Shown: in pieces, positions 24,185 through 35,343 of the stretch
Layout of the letters: every line of letters begins with the position of its first letter
Position numbering within the stretch: the first letter of the stretch is position 1
NCBI RefSeq assembly: GCF_020360975.1
Contig: NW_025408667.1
Coordinates: forward strand, 3,596,001 to 3,660,000
Source: Hirsutella rhossiliensis
Lineage: Eukaryota > Ascomycota > Sordariomycetes > Hypocreales > Ophiocordycipitaceae
Length of the DNA: 64,000 nt
Reading direction: 5' to 3'
Made by a program: the position numbers and the translations under genes
Notes under the pieces: model-generated
Database searches by the model: none
What the model was told of the DNA's origin: nothing
What the model saw: only the letters and a program-made list of their open reading frames with translations

Positions 24185-25221
24185 TGTGGTGGATGGATAT
24201 GTCTTGGGTCTCTTCCCGTTTCGCGTATCGGCCGTGGCAGAGGCGTCTGTGAGGGCGAGGGGCATGGGCTTCGAGGCGCAAAAGACGTCGGGCGTTGCTA
24301 CGTGGAGAGGGATGACGTTGGCGATGAGGTGCGGCGCAGGCACCAGCTCCAGCCACACTCACGGGTTATGCACCTGCTGTGGGTATGCTGTGGGTGACGG
24401 CAGGGGCCCTCGGCGGCTCGCGTCCCACTACTGAGTCAGCCGAGACACGCTGTAGAGGCGTCGAGCCAGGGTCCATGTACGGATGGATATGTACCTGGAT
24501 ACGGTACATGCCCTTTACAGACGACTTGATGAAGGATGGAATTCATGCGCAGGGGGGAATCCCATTCAGGAAAGGCAGCGTACTTTCAAGCGGGTATATG
24601 GAGCCTGCATTGACATAAAATGGCACCTTTCAAGCTCTCTTGGGCTACTGCTGCTCTTTGTAGAGTCTACTCTGCACCGACGTCGTTTCATAGCACCGCC
24701 GTTGAGCGTCGACGGCGGCGACAGTTTGCGAGGCGAGCAGCAGCTCCAGCAGTGGCCTACAGCTGGCAAACAAGGGCTACAAACCATCAAAAGGCACAGA
24801 ATATTTTCTCATATTTCCTCGGCAACGGCAATCTGCACACGAATCAAGTCTGCCACTCATTCATGTCCTATTCGTGAAGAACAGGGCCTCAAACAGGACT
24901 AGCGCGTCGGGCGGTGTACCGACCCGCCAATAGGTACAACGTAAACAAATCGTTCTGCCACCACCCCCCCCCCCTCTTCCACCCTTCCCCCAAGTACCTG
25001 TAGAGCTTGGCTCACTTGTGTTATCACCACTCACTCTTCTTCCTCACGCCGCGTCCTTCGACCCTTTTGCCCCGGCGTGCCCTCTCACACCAATCACCCT
25101 ACATTTTGGCGTCTTAGCCAACAGTACACTAGCTTTCTGAATTCTTCATCTCATTTTCAGTTTTCGTTTCCCATTCTGGCAGCTTTCGTTTACCATTCCG
25201 ATAGTCGCGTCTGTGTCGATC
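24185..25221. promoter_or_regulatory. Divergent intergenic region (VPS60 / 1,374-residue protein)
   Basis: About 1.0 kb between divergent starts. A C-run flanked by CT-rich sequence near 24960-25080 is typical of fungal promoters and leaders. No gene was found. Confidence 0.45.
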
Positions 25222-28200
25222 ATGGACGCGGCAAACACCGGGGAGCGGCCCCATGGGTCCCCCAGCGAGCAAATGTACGTGCAATTGAAGCAAGTTTCAT
25301 GAGATGGAAAGCTGACAGAACTTGCCACAGGAACCCAAACGCACATAATCAAGATCAGGATCCTATCAACGCCCGCGGGCGCACCAGGACCAGGGACGAG
25401 GATGTTGAGGACGAGGCTGATCTCAAGGGTCCGGCGATCGCGTAAGTGCCACGCTGAGTCCAGAAACATTCGTGGTGCATCTACTGACGTGCTTGTGCAA
25501 CAACAGCTTGACCGAGTCTCATCTGCGAGTGCCGGCTTGGACTAGAGTCAAGACTGCGGCTCGACCGCACAGAACTGTCCGCCATATCATGCGCAGAATT
25601 GGCACTCTTGCCTTGAAATTCACCAAGAAGAAGAAGCGTCAAACGAAAGAGACTCAAGATGACAGGTGTGAGCTTCCGCGGGCCAGACACCAGCGAACGC
25701 AAGCCTTCAAGCCTTGCCAAGATGATTGGCAGACTGTCGGCTTGCCTCAGTCAAAGGCTGAAATGGCCTGCCAGGTCATGAGTGCCAAAGGTATGTTTTC
25801 CCATTCTCATTCACCGCGACCGGAGCACGCACTGACAAGGAGAACAGTCGACATTGCCAACCGAGTCTTAGAGCTCCCTGCTGAAGCCTTTGTGGCCGAA
25901 GTTGATGATCTTCTCAATTCTGTCCACACAAAGGTCGTTCCCGCCAAACGCGGTATCGACCGCCATTACCGCCTGGAGCAGGTTGGCATCGTCGGTGGCC
26001 ACCGGCTCAAGTCATACAACATGATCTGGCCAATCTTGGTCAAAGGCGCAGAGATGGCCGGGCGAAGGATCGATATCCAAGCTGCAGCCTTTGCCCAACT
26101 TGCTGCCCACCTTCAGGAGGCGCGTCCGGACCCGAGGGTTCCGATTGCTGGCACCGGTCGCCCAGATCTGTCCGATATTGCCGACGTGACGGAGCCAGAG
26201 AGCTTCATGGCCCTCATGAGAGCTCCCGAGGGGACGGCACTCGCCACGTCGCCCACGAAGCGACCGGCTCAACCCATCACCCCCATCATGGCCAGACCGG
26301 CTCGACTGAGCGAGACCAAGATTGAGCTCCTGCCCGCACCTACCCCCATCACCGAGTCGTCTCCTGTAAAGTCGTCTCCCCTCCCCGCGTCCTTTGCAGA
26401 CACCCCTTCGCCGCGAAGGATTGTGGCAACATCCCCATCGCTCGAGACTTTCGCGACTGGCTGCTCTGTGCGTGTGGCTCCGGGGCAGATGCCATCGTCG
26501 CCCCTCCGGCCCAACACGGCCCCCAGGAGTTTCCAGGTTCCGTCCGATGACGACAGTACCACTTTGACTCCCAAGGCCCATGCCGCCACCGGAGTTTTCA
26601 TGGCTTCGTCGTATGACGACTCGACGTCGAGCGCCGGGATCAACACCTCGAACGAGCGTGCCGATGCCCAGGCTGGTGATCAGCTGGCGTTGAATCCCAG
26701 GCCCGACACCTCCAAGGTTTTTCAGGTCCCCTCCGATGCCGAATCTACGTTGAGCTCTGATACCAACTCATTCCAGTATGCTCAGGATCAAGCTGGTCAC
26801 GGCTCTATCATGAGTGCCAAAACCGGCAACTCGCCCCAGGCTTCCAAAGTCGCGTCTGCTGACGCCTTTGGATCAAGCCCAGCGCACGCCGGGAAAGAAA
26901 CATTGTCTGCACCATCTTCACCGATCAATTTCAGCCGCCCGTTTCCCTCGACTCCGGTCGGGCGATATCAGCTGGAGAGCACTACTCCCCACGAGTCGGT
27001 CCCCATGCCTTCGTCGCCTACTCCAGGCCTCACTCAGTCGAAAAAGAGCCTCCTTGAAGCCATGCCACCGTTTACTCCACGCCTGCCGGTGTCGGAACTA
27101 GGCGGCATGGATACGAACAAGGACACAAAGTTTGACTTTGGAACGACCTCGGCGTCCTTCAATTCGCCCTCGTCCATTTTGCCCTCGTGGGCGAACCCTC
27201 ACCTCGCTGCCGAGGCTCAAAAGAAGCTTCGCAGAAAGAGCGAGCCACTGTTTCGCACCTTTTTCAAAGGCCGAGCGGCCGCTCACTTGTCTGCTTCGCC
27301 CAAGAAGGTCACATTTCGGGACTTGGTCGACCAGAGTACCCCTGGCTCCCTCCGAGCCGACTCGTTTCCGTACGAGCCAAATGCCGAAAACGCGATTGCC
27401 CGCCAGCAGCAGAATTTGCTCACTCCTGAGATAACCATCTCGCCCGCAGCGGCTGTGGGTGGCGCTGCGACGCCTGCAATCTCATGGGCCTATATGACCG
27501 GCCGTGCTGCTTCCGACACCATCGGGCAGAGAACCCCTCAGGCCATGGACCAAGTGAATGATCGGGAGAGTGTCCTTAGTGTGGACATGCACCGAAATCT
27601 CAACATCTTTGGCGGAGAAGAGGTCTCGCCCTTCAAGCGGCGCGCCACTGCTATTGACCAGCTGGCTCGGATTGCGGAAGCCAACTGCGATGGCCAAGCC
27701 AAGGTCGTCGTCACGCAGGAACATGCCAGGTTCTTCGTTCGGTTTAAGCTGCCGACCAAGTTCGCTTTCATGTTTCCACCTGCCCAAGGCTTCGACGAGT
27801 CGCGATTTACTACCACGCCCTCCATCTCATCCTCGCCCCGGATCAGGGTCCCGGGCCCCTACCCGTCGGTCGAGGGCGCCGTCTCGTCGCCTCATCCCTC
27901 GCCCATGCGCTACCTGTCGGTTGAGGGCGCCGTCTCGTCGCCTCATCCCTCGCCCATGCGCTACCTGTCGGTTGAGGGCGCCTTCTCGTCGCCTCAACCT
28001 TCGCCCCTGCGAACGCCCGCAATTGCCCCTGCCCATCACGATAACACCATGGTGTGCGACGGCTTTGCGCCTTCGCCCTCGGGCTTTCGTACAGGCCCTG
28101 CGTTTGCACATGGACAAGACTCCTTTTCACTCTCCATCGATGCGACCGCCAATTATCATGTCGACGAGCACTCCACCACTATTCCTTGGCGTCAATCCTC

Positions 28201-29524
28201 GGACCTGCATCTGGACTCGCTGGTGGCCGGAGCCAACGCACCTCACCCTGCCCACCACGACCCGATGGAGGAATCCGATAGTTCTTTGACCGAGCTAATG
28301 TCCCTGGACGTGGAAATGACGCCTGCTGGGGAGGACCACGACATGGACTACGCGGCTCATGAGAGAATGTCGGCACAATCCGACGTCGAGATGAGTGATC
28401 TGGCTCCCGCCAAAGAGGAATACACGACTGCCAACCCCACAGGCATGATCATCGGAGACCAACGGATTAGCCCGAGTTACAAATTGAGCCCTTGGTACAT
28501 GGGAATTCCTACCATGCAGACGAGCGACGACGACTATGGATGGGACGATGTGCGGCGTCTGGGGCAGAATCACGTCGTGCGGGATCACGACAATCACAGC
28601 CCAGGCCGTGAGTACATGAGAGGGTTCATCAATCGTGCCAGGCCCAAAAGGCTCTCGGCAACGGAGACTGGGTCTCCCATTGTCCTTCCAACGAGGCGAC
28701 CCCCCCTTGGGGCTAAGGACCCCAATACGGAGAGCCCGCTGCTGGGCAAACGCAAGGCTCAGGTCGAGAGGCAGGAGGCACGGTCTCCGTTTAAGAGAGG
28801 AGCTGCGCCCGTGCTGAAGCACCAGTGGTTTGAGGCAAGCATGGCATCGCATGGCGAGCAGGACCATGAGATGCAAGACACTGAGCCCAAAAGGTTGATG
28901 AGAGGCGGAGAAAACGTGGCGGCATTCCAATCAGACGAGGAAATGACGGATGCACCGGCCATGCGGCGGTCGTCACGCCTGCGCACTCTGAGGAAGCCGA
29001 AGACTGCACCGAAATCATCCATCCCGACTCCGATCAAAGTCAGCAGCCGGGCGGGAAGCGGTCGTGGACACCCACCCAAGCCCAAGTCGAGATCAGTCCA
29101 GCATGAGCTGAGCCAGCAGACGCGTATCAATACTCGCAAGAATAAGGGAAATGCAGAGTATCCTTCGCAGATGCTGGCCAGGCTTAGCATACACGAGATG
29201 GAGGTGGACACACAGGCCAACCACTTCAGCAAGGCGACGAAGTCGTCGAGAGACACTAAGAGTGTCGGGTGGAGAGAGCCTCTCGTGTCCCACCAGGACG
29301 AGCCGCCCAAGAGAGGCAGGCGTGCCAAGATCAAGCCAAAGGCAACCCAAGGCCAGACGGGGGTTGAGAAGCTGCAGAGACAGGATGCAGCGGCGAGGAA
29401 GAAGCGCACTGCCCAAGTGGCGACGAACCTGGGCCTGCCGGCGATGGACCTGGGCCTGCCAGTGAATGGAGCCCCTGCCAGGCCCGGGCGAATCACCCGA
29501 GCTGCGGCACGGGCGCAGCAGTAA
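25222..29524 (+). CDS. Large protein of unknown function, mostly disordered, with internal repeats
   Basis: Four exons (25222-25274, 25331-25441, 25507-25790, 25848-29524) give 1,374 residues. Introns 1 and 2 are required for frame; intron 3 (57 nt, GTATGT...AACAG with a CACTGAC branch) is a multiple of three without stops, so its retention would insert 19 residues. I do not recognise the family. Visible features: a Lys-rich basic patch at about 94-101; a compact, possibly folded segment at about 150-235; long Ser/Pro/Thr-rich disorder; two FQVPSD motifs; a threefold 17-residue tandem repeat at 821-871 (YLSVEGAVSSPHPSPMR type); a basic Ser/Arg/Pro-rich tail with RSSRLR and a GRITRAAARAQQ end. 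Composition suggests a nuclear scaffold or regulatory protein, but that is a guess. Short unspliced first exons leave the start moderately certain. Confidence 0.75.
27860..28012 (+). repeat. 51-bp in-frame tandem repeat, three copies
   Basis: Three consecutive 51-bp units inside the coding sequence encode the 17-residue repeat. Units 1 and 2 differ at a few bases and unit 3 is more diverged (Phe for Val, Gln for His, Leu for Met), giving an age order. Confidence 0.92.
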
Positions 29525-29770
29525 GAAGGCGACGGACGCTTTGCCACATGGTGTTTTTTCTTTCTTTTCAAGACTGCGCGGAGTTGAACGGACATGATTC
29601 TGATCAGAGCGCGACGGCCGAAACGACATTTGCGAGCACTTTGCGCAGGGCGTCTGGTGGATTTGAGAGATACCACTGAATTCTGAAGTTTGAGAAAAGC
29701 CGGATTGGAGATGTCAGAAAATGTACGGCGTTGGGATACCGAGGTTGACGAATTTTCAGCAATGTCTGCA

Positions 29771-29928
29771 GGATGTCCTCCGGCAGGCAGACGAGAGGGC
29801 TGCTTTTTGATGCTGCCGACGTTGGGTTGGCTTTGGACGGGCCATGCATGACTGGATGTCCTCGAGTAGGCAGATGAGGACGGCCTGCCTTTTGACGCGG
29901 CTGAATTCAGACTGGCCTTTGGACGGGC
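29771..29928 (+). repeat. Imperfect 72-75-bp direct repeat
   Basis: Copies at 29771-29842 and 29854-29928 both begin GGATGTCCTC and end with GG(C)CTTTGGACGGGC-like sequence, with substitutions and a small indel between. They lie just after the upstream gene and could be a decayed duplication. Confidence 0.65.
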
Positions 29929-30501
29929 GACGCCGCGGTGGTGAAGGCACTGGAGTCGGCATGGACGACACTTGAGCAGATGTCACGGGATGGAGGGCTT
30001 TGGTTCATGGGGGATCAAAGCGTTGTTTGGATGAATGTATTCATGATGTTAGTCATCAGACGAGGATGTAGTCAAATCAAGCAACCGAATTCACCAATGG
30101 AGCCGTTGTGCTCGAGAGCGGATGGATCAGGGGCGTTTGTCGGGCTTGGAGCATGGCTCACCACGTCCTGACGGCTTCCTCCTCCACAAGCTTCATGGGA
30201 AGATATCGGATGCCCCCGCCATTCATTTTCCTTCTCTGTTAACCAGCAAACAGGGTTGTCATTTTCGGTTGAATTAATTACTGAGTTGCTGCATCGAGAG
30301 AGTCCATGACATCATGGCCACATGCCGAGGAGGAGGAGGCGGATGGGATGGGGAGCGACCAAAGGCCATGCTTGGATTTGGCATGCATCTGCGGCTGCTA
30401 TTCGTACCTCGGCTGACCTTGTCATTGCTGACCCCTTGCTACAGTAGACAAACGGCGTCGTCATTTCGACCTTGTGTGCGGCGTCGTCGCCACTGGCCAC
30501 A

Positions 30502-30550
30502 GCAGGGTAAGCCCAGGCAGGGTAAGCCAAGGCAGGGTAAGCCAAGGCAG
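30502..30550 (+). repeat. 15-bp tandem repeat, three copies plus a partial
   Basis: Units GCAGGGTAAGCC(C/A)AG at 30502, 30517 and 30532, followed by GCAG. Confidence 0.85.
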
Positions 30551-31607
30551 CCAGTCTGTGGTGGCGAGGGGCGTCGTCGGAAGACTGTCTGCGCGTCCCT
30601 CCCTCTGTGCGTCATGGACTTTGTCGACGATGCGGGCCAAGATATGTACTGTACGAGTGTATGCTCATGCATGGAGACGTTTGATGCCAGACGACGACGG
30701 ACATGGTGGCCGATTCCCCCCCCGATTCTGTGCCAAGATGCGTACGATGAGGCACTTTTACATGCATCGACCCATGTACAGTACTGTACTGTACAGTAGT
30801 CCATTTGTTACCTTGCCATGCTGTGCCGTAAGAGGCAACAATAGCCGTGGATGGGGAACTTTCTTGTCTCACAGGTAATCCATATCGACCCGATGGGGGA
30901 GAAAGAATGGGCAAGAGGAGGGGCTCGGAAGCGAAGAGGAGAGAGAAAGGCGGCGTCGGGGCGGACAAGCAGGGGGGGCTGCTGACACTCCCGCAAAAGG
31001 CGGGGGGGGAGACGGAAAAAGGCTCGTGATGCTTCTTTTCCCTCTCTCCTGTAGCTCGGTCTTGCAGCGCCGACCGTCGGCTGACTAGACCGCCGGGGCG
31101 GATAGGGCCGGTCGGCCGACGGAGGCGCGGAACGACGACGGCGGTGCCCGCGGATAGATAATTAGCGTCGTGAGGGGAAATGGAAGAAGAAGAAGCAGAG
31201 GAAGCAGCAAAAGAAGAGGAAGACGAAGACTTCAGACAACGATGGAGGACCAAGGCTAATTAGCGAGCGAGTGCTTCTTTGCAGCTTGACCGGCTTTTGC
31301 GTGCATATGAGGAAAATTCACCGGCGACTGGGACGGGAAACCCGGAATCCGGCCGGCCGGTCTGCAGAGAATGGGGGGGGAGGCTGCCACTGTCAGGCGA
31401 AGGGATCGCCGGGACATGCATCCACAATGGGAAAAGAAAGCGGGGGGTACGTGTGCAAAGGGGGCGGCGGACGCTGGTGCTCGGATCCATGGGCATGGGC
31501 GCCGTTCGGCACATGCGTGTCTTGCTCGGAGCATGGATGGTGGCATGCGAGACGGGACTTGACACTTTGATCAATATCACGTCCCACGGTTACGAAGTGC
31601 GTAGGGA

Positions 31608-31612
31608 GTAGG
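31608..31612. repeat. Left target-site duplication of the solo LTR (GTAGG)
   Basis: The five bases directly before the TG end equal those at 31939-31943 directly after the CA end. Confidence 0.75.
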
Positions 31613-31938
31613 TGTTACGGCCAGGCACATACGAGCCTTGACGGCTATAAAGATGTATTGGCACTATGAACAAAGACTCAAAGCTAAGGAGCAAGAAAGG
31701 AAGACTAGACTACACGACCGAGCGGGCCCTTATATAGACACGAGGTCGCGCGTGGGCACGTGATGCTGCTTGGGCACGTGACACTGGTGAGGTTCTGCGC
31801 TGGCGGCTCTACGCTGGCGCCCCGAGCGGGCCCTTATATAGACACGAGGTCGCGCGTGGGCACGTGATGCTGCTTGGGCACGTGACACTGGTGAGGTTCT
31901 GCGCTGGCGGCTCTACGCTGGCGCCCAGGGTCGTGACA
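31613..31938 (+). mobile_element. Solo long terminal repeat of an LTR retrotransposon
   Basis: A 326-bp segment begins TGTTACGGCC and ends GGTCGTGACA, so the ends form a near-perfect inverted pair with the canonical TG...CA of LTRs. It is flanked by an identical 5-bp direct repeat, GTAGG, at 31608-31612 and 31939-31943, as expected for an integrase-made target-site duplication. No internal retrotransposon domains are adjacent, so this is a solo LTR left by recombination. It is GC-rich and not visibly RIP-mutated. Orientation is not determined. It contains a perfect 104-bp tandem duplication. Confidence 0.82.
31718..31925 (+). repeat. Perfect 104-bp tandem duplication inside the solo LTR
   Basis: Units at about 31718-31821 and 31822-31925 look identical by eye. 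Each carries CTTATATAGAC (TATA-like) and two CACGTG E-boxes, so core promoter-like motifs are doubled. Confidence 0.88.
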
Positions 31939-31943
31939 GTAGG
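31939..31943. repeat. Right target-site duplication of the solo LTR (GTAGG)
   Basis: Matches the left flank exactly. The flanking GTAGGGAGTA is itself locally repeated on the left, so the assignment is strong but not absolute. Confidence 0.75.
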
Positions 31944-32236
31944 GAGTATGATTTAGAGTATAATTAGGTGGTATCGCCTTGAGACGTGGTTCACTCGAGC
32001 ATCCGGCTTTGTCTTGACCGACGGCGTCTTCCTTTACGGCCGAGCCACGGTCGTGGCCAGAGAGGAAGGGAGTGAGTGAGTGCGTGCGTGGTAAGAGACG
32101 AGCTGCCAGACTGGGAAGCTGAAGGCCCCGAGACGGACGCGTGATGGCTTGGGGGCCGGCGCTTCTCTGGCCATGGCTTGATTAGGAAGTCCGGAACTGT
32201 CTCTACTGTCTCTTGTCTCTGTCAGTGCCTACGCCT

Positions 32237-32271
32237 TGTGTGCGTGTGTGTATGTGTGTGTGTGTGTGTGT
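32237..32271. repeat. GT dinucleotide microsatellite
   Basis: Nearly uninterrupted TG/GT run. Confidence 0.9.
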
Positions 32272-32810
32272 ACTCCGTATGTGCGTGACGGGACCTCGGG
32301 CGGCCCCCCGGTCGTCGTCGTCGATCTCGGCAAAAAAAAAAAATAGGACAAGACAGGAAAGAAGAGAAGAACAACTTGTTCCCTTGCACGTCTCGGCAGA
32401 CGGGGACCGTGCGGCGGGTGAGCGGGCAGGCGGGCGGGCGGGATGCCGAAGGCGGGGAGGAGGAGGGACGGAGGGAGGGTCTGTCTGTGTTGCCACGCAG
32501 GGCCTTTTTTTTTGGGAGGGTCCTGCACGTCGAAGCCATGTACTGTAGAAGGCTGTTTCGACATTATCAATTGTCTCGAGGTGCGAGTTGGCTGTGTGTG
32601 CTGGTGATGGTTGACGTGTACATGCGTATCGATGATTGCTCGACCGCCTTGATCAAGTTGGCCGTGTTACCGAGTGCGAGGGTGACATGTTCGTGACGAG
32701 GGTAAGCCGCAAACCCAACAGCCAAGGCCATGTCGAGAGGCGGGACGCACGAGGCAGCCTGGCCGCGGCAGCTGGGGCGGAGTGTCGGTCGGGTGCTGAC
32801 GGCTGACTTG

Positions 32811-32836
32811 ACACACACACACACACACACACACAC
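32811..32836. repeat. AC dinucleotide microsatellite
   Basis: Thirteen perfect AC units. Confidence 0.95.
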
Positions 32837-33880
32837 TCTCTCCTCTGTGGTGGAGGGACTGATAGCGTAGGGGCCCCCGACGATTGGTGGCCTCGGGAGA
32901 GGCTGTCGAATCTGCCAAGAAGAGGCATGCATGCACATGTGCCGTGTGACAGACATGCAAGTCCAGCCCGGGTGGACGACGCAGGTGAGCCAAGTGAGGT
33001 GAGGTGAGGCGCGGTGGATGGCCACGATCGGCACGGCATCCGTGACGGGCGGCCATGTAGGGACCAACTGTAATTTATCTCGACACCGCTCGCAGCAGTG
33101 ATGACGCCGGGGATAGGCGTTGCATCTTGCGAGGCGACTCGCTCTGTTGGTGGTGAGGTGCACGGCGATAAGGGGCACCACCAACTAACTACACGGCCTG
33201 AAGGCAAACACTCTCCGACTGCGCCCACCAACGGACACCAAAAAAAAGAAGTGCTGATTAGGCAGGAAAACACTTGACCCCTTTTCCGTACATGCGGGGG
33301 AATTTGCAGCAGCCACACGATACATGTGCGGCGAAGATTGGGTTTTTTTTGTTTCCTCCTCTTGTCGAATACCTTTCTTGGGTGGTCAATTGTCTCATCT
33401 TTTTGCATCCCAAAGAACGGATACATATCGGTCAAAGTACCTGGGCATGTACCTACTGTACCTCCTGGTCCGGCCCGGGCGGGCGGTGTGGTGCGAGTGG
33501 GGACAAGACGCAACTGTGGAAACTGTGGACCGAGGTAGCCCCCCCTGTATTTCGAGCTGCACACAGGGCCCAGCAGGGATCTTGGGCGATGATGATGACG
33601 GATTGCCAGGTGCCCGGGATCGACGGCGGACACGACTCGTGCTCTCGTCGGTTCCAGGGCAATCACTACGGGCTCTTTTGTGGGAGAAGAGATGGAGAGA
33701 CGAAAGGGAATCCAATACCAATACTCCGTAAAAGAGGCAGCAGTCCAGCTCTGCGCTATCTGGCTTGCCGGGGCCCGACGGCGCTAAGCCCGCCCCGGCA
33801 GAGGAGCGGCAAGCCGAAGGAAAAGGAAGCAGAGAAGGAAGAAAATAAGCACGAGCCCCATCAGCACGAGGCACGCACCG

Positions 33881-33992
33881 TCCATGCCATCCATCCATGC
33901 CATCCATCCGTCCATGCCATCCATCCGTCCGTCATCCATCCCAGCTCCGAGGCGTTGCCTGCCTGCCTGCCCGCCCGCCTGCCTGCCCGCCT
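33881..33992. repeat. CCAT- and GCCT/CCGC-type simple repeats
   Basis: CCATCCATGCCATCCAT-like units are followed, after a short gap, by a run of CCTGCCTGCC/CGCC units. Confidence 0.85.
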
Positions 33993-34104
33993 GCTGATTG
34001 CCGCTGACCAGCCGAAGAGCTAGTCCTACATACCTACAGCAGGTACGGATACGGTGGGTAGGTACCTCTTTGCCCAGGCCAAACCAGAGGTACCCGACCA
34101 ACTA

Positions 34105-34185
34105 GCTTACCTACCTCGGTACTTACTGTACCTACCTACCTACTTACCTACCTACTCAGGTACCTCGGTAAAGTACCTAGGTACT
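34105..34185. repeat. TACC-type tetranucleotide repeat
   Basis: Many TACC/CTAC units with interruptions; same motif family as the GGTA repeat near 18.4 kb. Confidence 0.8.
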
Positions 34186-34621
34186 GGTCCGTGTCCCGGC
34201 TTGACCCCGGTGTCTCCGAAGCAGCTGCCAAAAACTGAATGGACAATTGCCTGCATGTACCCCTACTGGCTGCCGCAGGTACTCCGTACTCCTATATGAC
34301 TGCAGCTCCCCCCCCGATCCTGGATGGAACCCCTATTTCCCCCCCCTACAATTTTCCATCTTCATCATTTCTTTCACCACCGCCTCTTTCTTTTCCTTCT
34401 CCTCTTGCATCCGGCCGCCTCGACCATCACCGGCCCATCTTCACCTTTCCCATCCGTCGTCGCTGCGCATTCGTCGGATCCGGCATCTGGCGCCGTGTTG
34501 TGTCTCGAAATCTCCATACCTTTGACAGGTAGCGCTACCTGGGCCGGCCTCCCACCCACCCTCCCCCGTCTGCTCTCTCCGTTCTACACAAACACACCCA
34601 CCCACCACCACACACAAGCAC

Positions 34622-34664
34622 ATACACACACACACACACACAACACACACACACACACACACAC
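34622..34664. repeat. CA dinucleotide microsatellite in the leader of the 111-residue gene
   Basis: CA run interrupted once, within a CT-rich tract upstream of the next gene. Confidence 0.9.
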
Positions 34665-34856
34665 CTCGCGCGCGTCCGCATACACACACTCTCACACACG
34701 CACGCACGCCCGACCAACAAAACGCCTCGCTTTTCCCGACCGCCGCTTTGTTTATCTCGCAAGCAGCCTCTTTTTTCCACCCAGGCCTCACCGACTCTCC
34801 CGACGCGGCCCGCCTTGATATAACCGCCTCTTCTCTCCCGTCTGGTCTCGTCGGTC

Positions 34857-34930
34857 GTCTCATCTCAACTCGCCTCGTCTCCCGTCTCATCTGAACTCAC
34901 CTCGTCTCCCATCTCATCTCAGCTCATCCC
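34857..34930 (+). repeat. 27-bp CT-rich tandem repeat
   Basis: About 2.7 copies of a GTCTCATCTCAACTCGCC...-like unit at 34857, 34884 and 34911, directly upstream of the start codon region of the 111-residue gene. Confidence 0.7.
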
Positions 34931-35007
34931 GGCCTCCTCTCTCTCTCTCTCCCCCACCGCCCGCCCGTCTATCGACGCCAACAAACACACAAAGCCCGAC
35001 TCGCCCC

Positions 35008-35343
35008 ATGCCCACCGCCACCGCCACCATGATGATGGCGCCCACGTCGTCGGACGCGACCTACTACTACTTCGTTCCCGACCTGCGCGCCCTCGATCCC
35101 GCCGCCCGCGAGGTCGACCTCGACGCGCACGTCTGGGTCCAGCCCACCGTCATCGACGACGACGACCTGACCTTTGGCGGCAAGTCCCTGAGCACCTGGT
35201 ACGAGGAGGAGCGTCGCCGCCTCAGCAGTGGCGGCAGCGACGACGGCCACAGCCAGTCGAGCCACAACGAGGAACGCAGGGGGCGCGAGCGCACCCGCAG
35301 GCATCACAAGGGCGCCTTGAGCAAGGGCCATGGCCACAAGTGA
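35008..35343 (+). CDS. Small hydrophilic protein of unknown function (111 residues)
   Basis: An intronless frame. The first half looks folded and constrained (YYYFVPDLRALDP, then VDLDAHVWVQPTVIDDDDL and FGGKSLSTWYEEERRRLSS); the second half is Ser/His/Arg/Lys-rich and disordered. There is no signal peptide or membrane segment. I believe similar small hydrophilic proteins occur in other Sordariomycetes, but I cannot name a function. The strongly biased codon use and GC-rich third positions support coding. The stop overlaps a possible splice donor (CAAGTGAGC), so a further 3' exon is conceivable. Upstream is an unusually long CT/CA-rich tract (about 34,340-34,980). Alternative start Mets at codons 8-10 exist. 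Confidence 0.72.
   Translation: MPTATATMMMAPTSSDATYYYFVPDLRALDPAAREVDLDAHVWVQPTVIDDDDLTFGGKSLSTWYEEERRRLSSGGSDDGHSQSSHNEERRGRERTRRHHKGALSKGHGHK

Larger units (their letters stand above)
29525..35007. other. Repeat-rich 5.5 kb intergenic region, no supported gene
   Basis: Between the 1,374-residue gene and the 111-residue gene. It holds an imperfect 72-75-bp direct repeat, a 15-bp triple repeat, a solo LTR, several microsatellites and a long CT/CA-rich leader-like tract, listed separately. Frames such as the 213-codon one at 30612-31253 (minus) are low-complexity and not convincing. Confidence 0.55.

Noticed and set aside
30612..31253. 213-codon minus-strand frame
   Set aside because: Ser/Pro-rich low complexity across simple repeats; no support as a gene.
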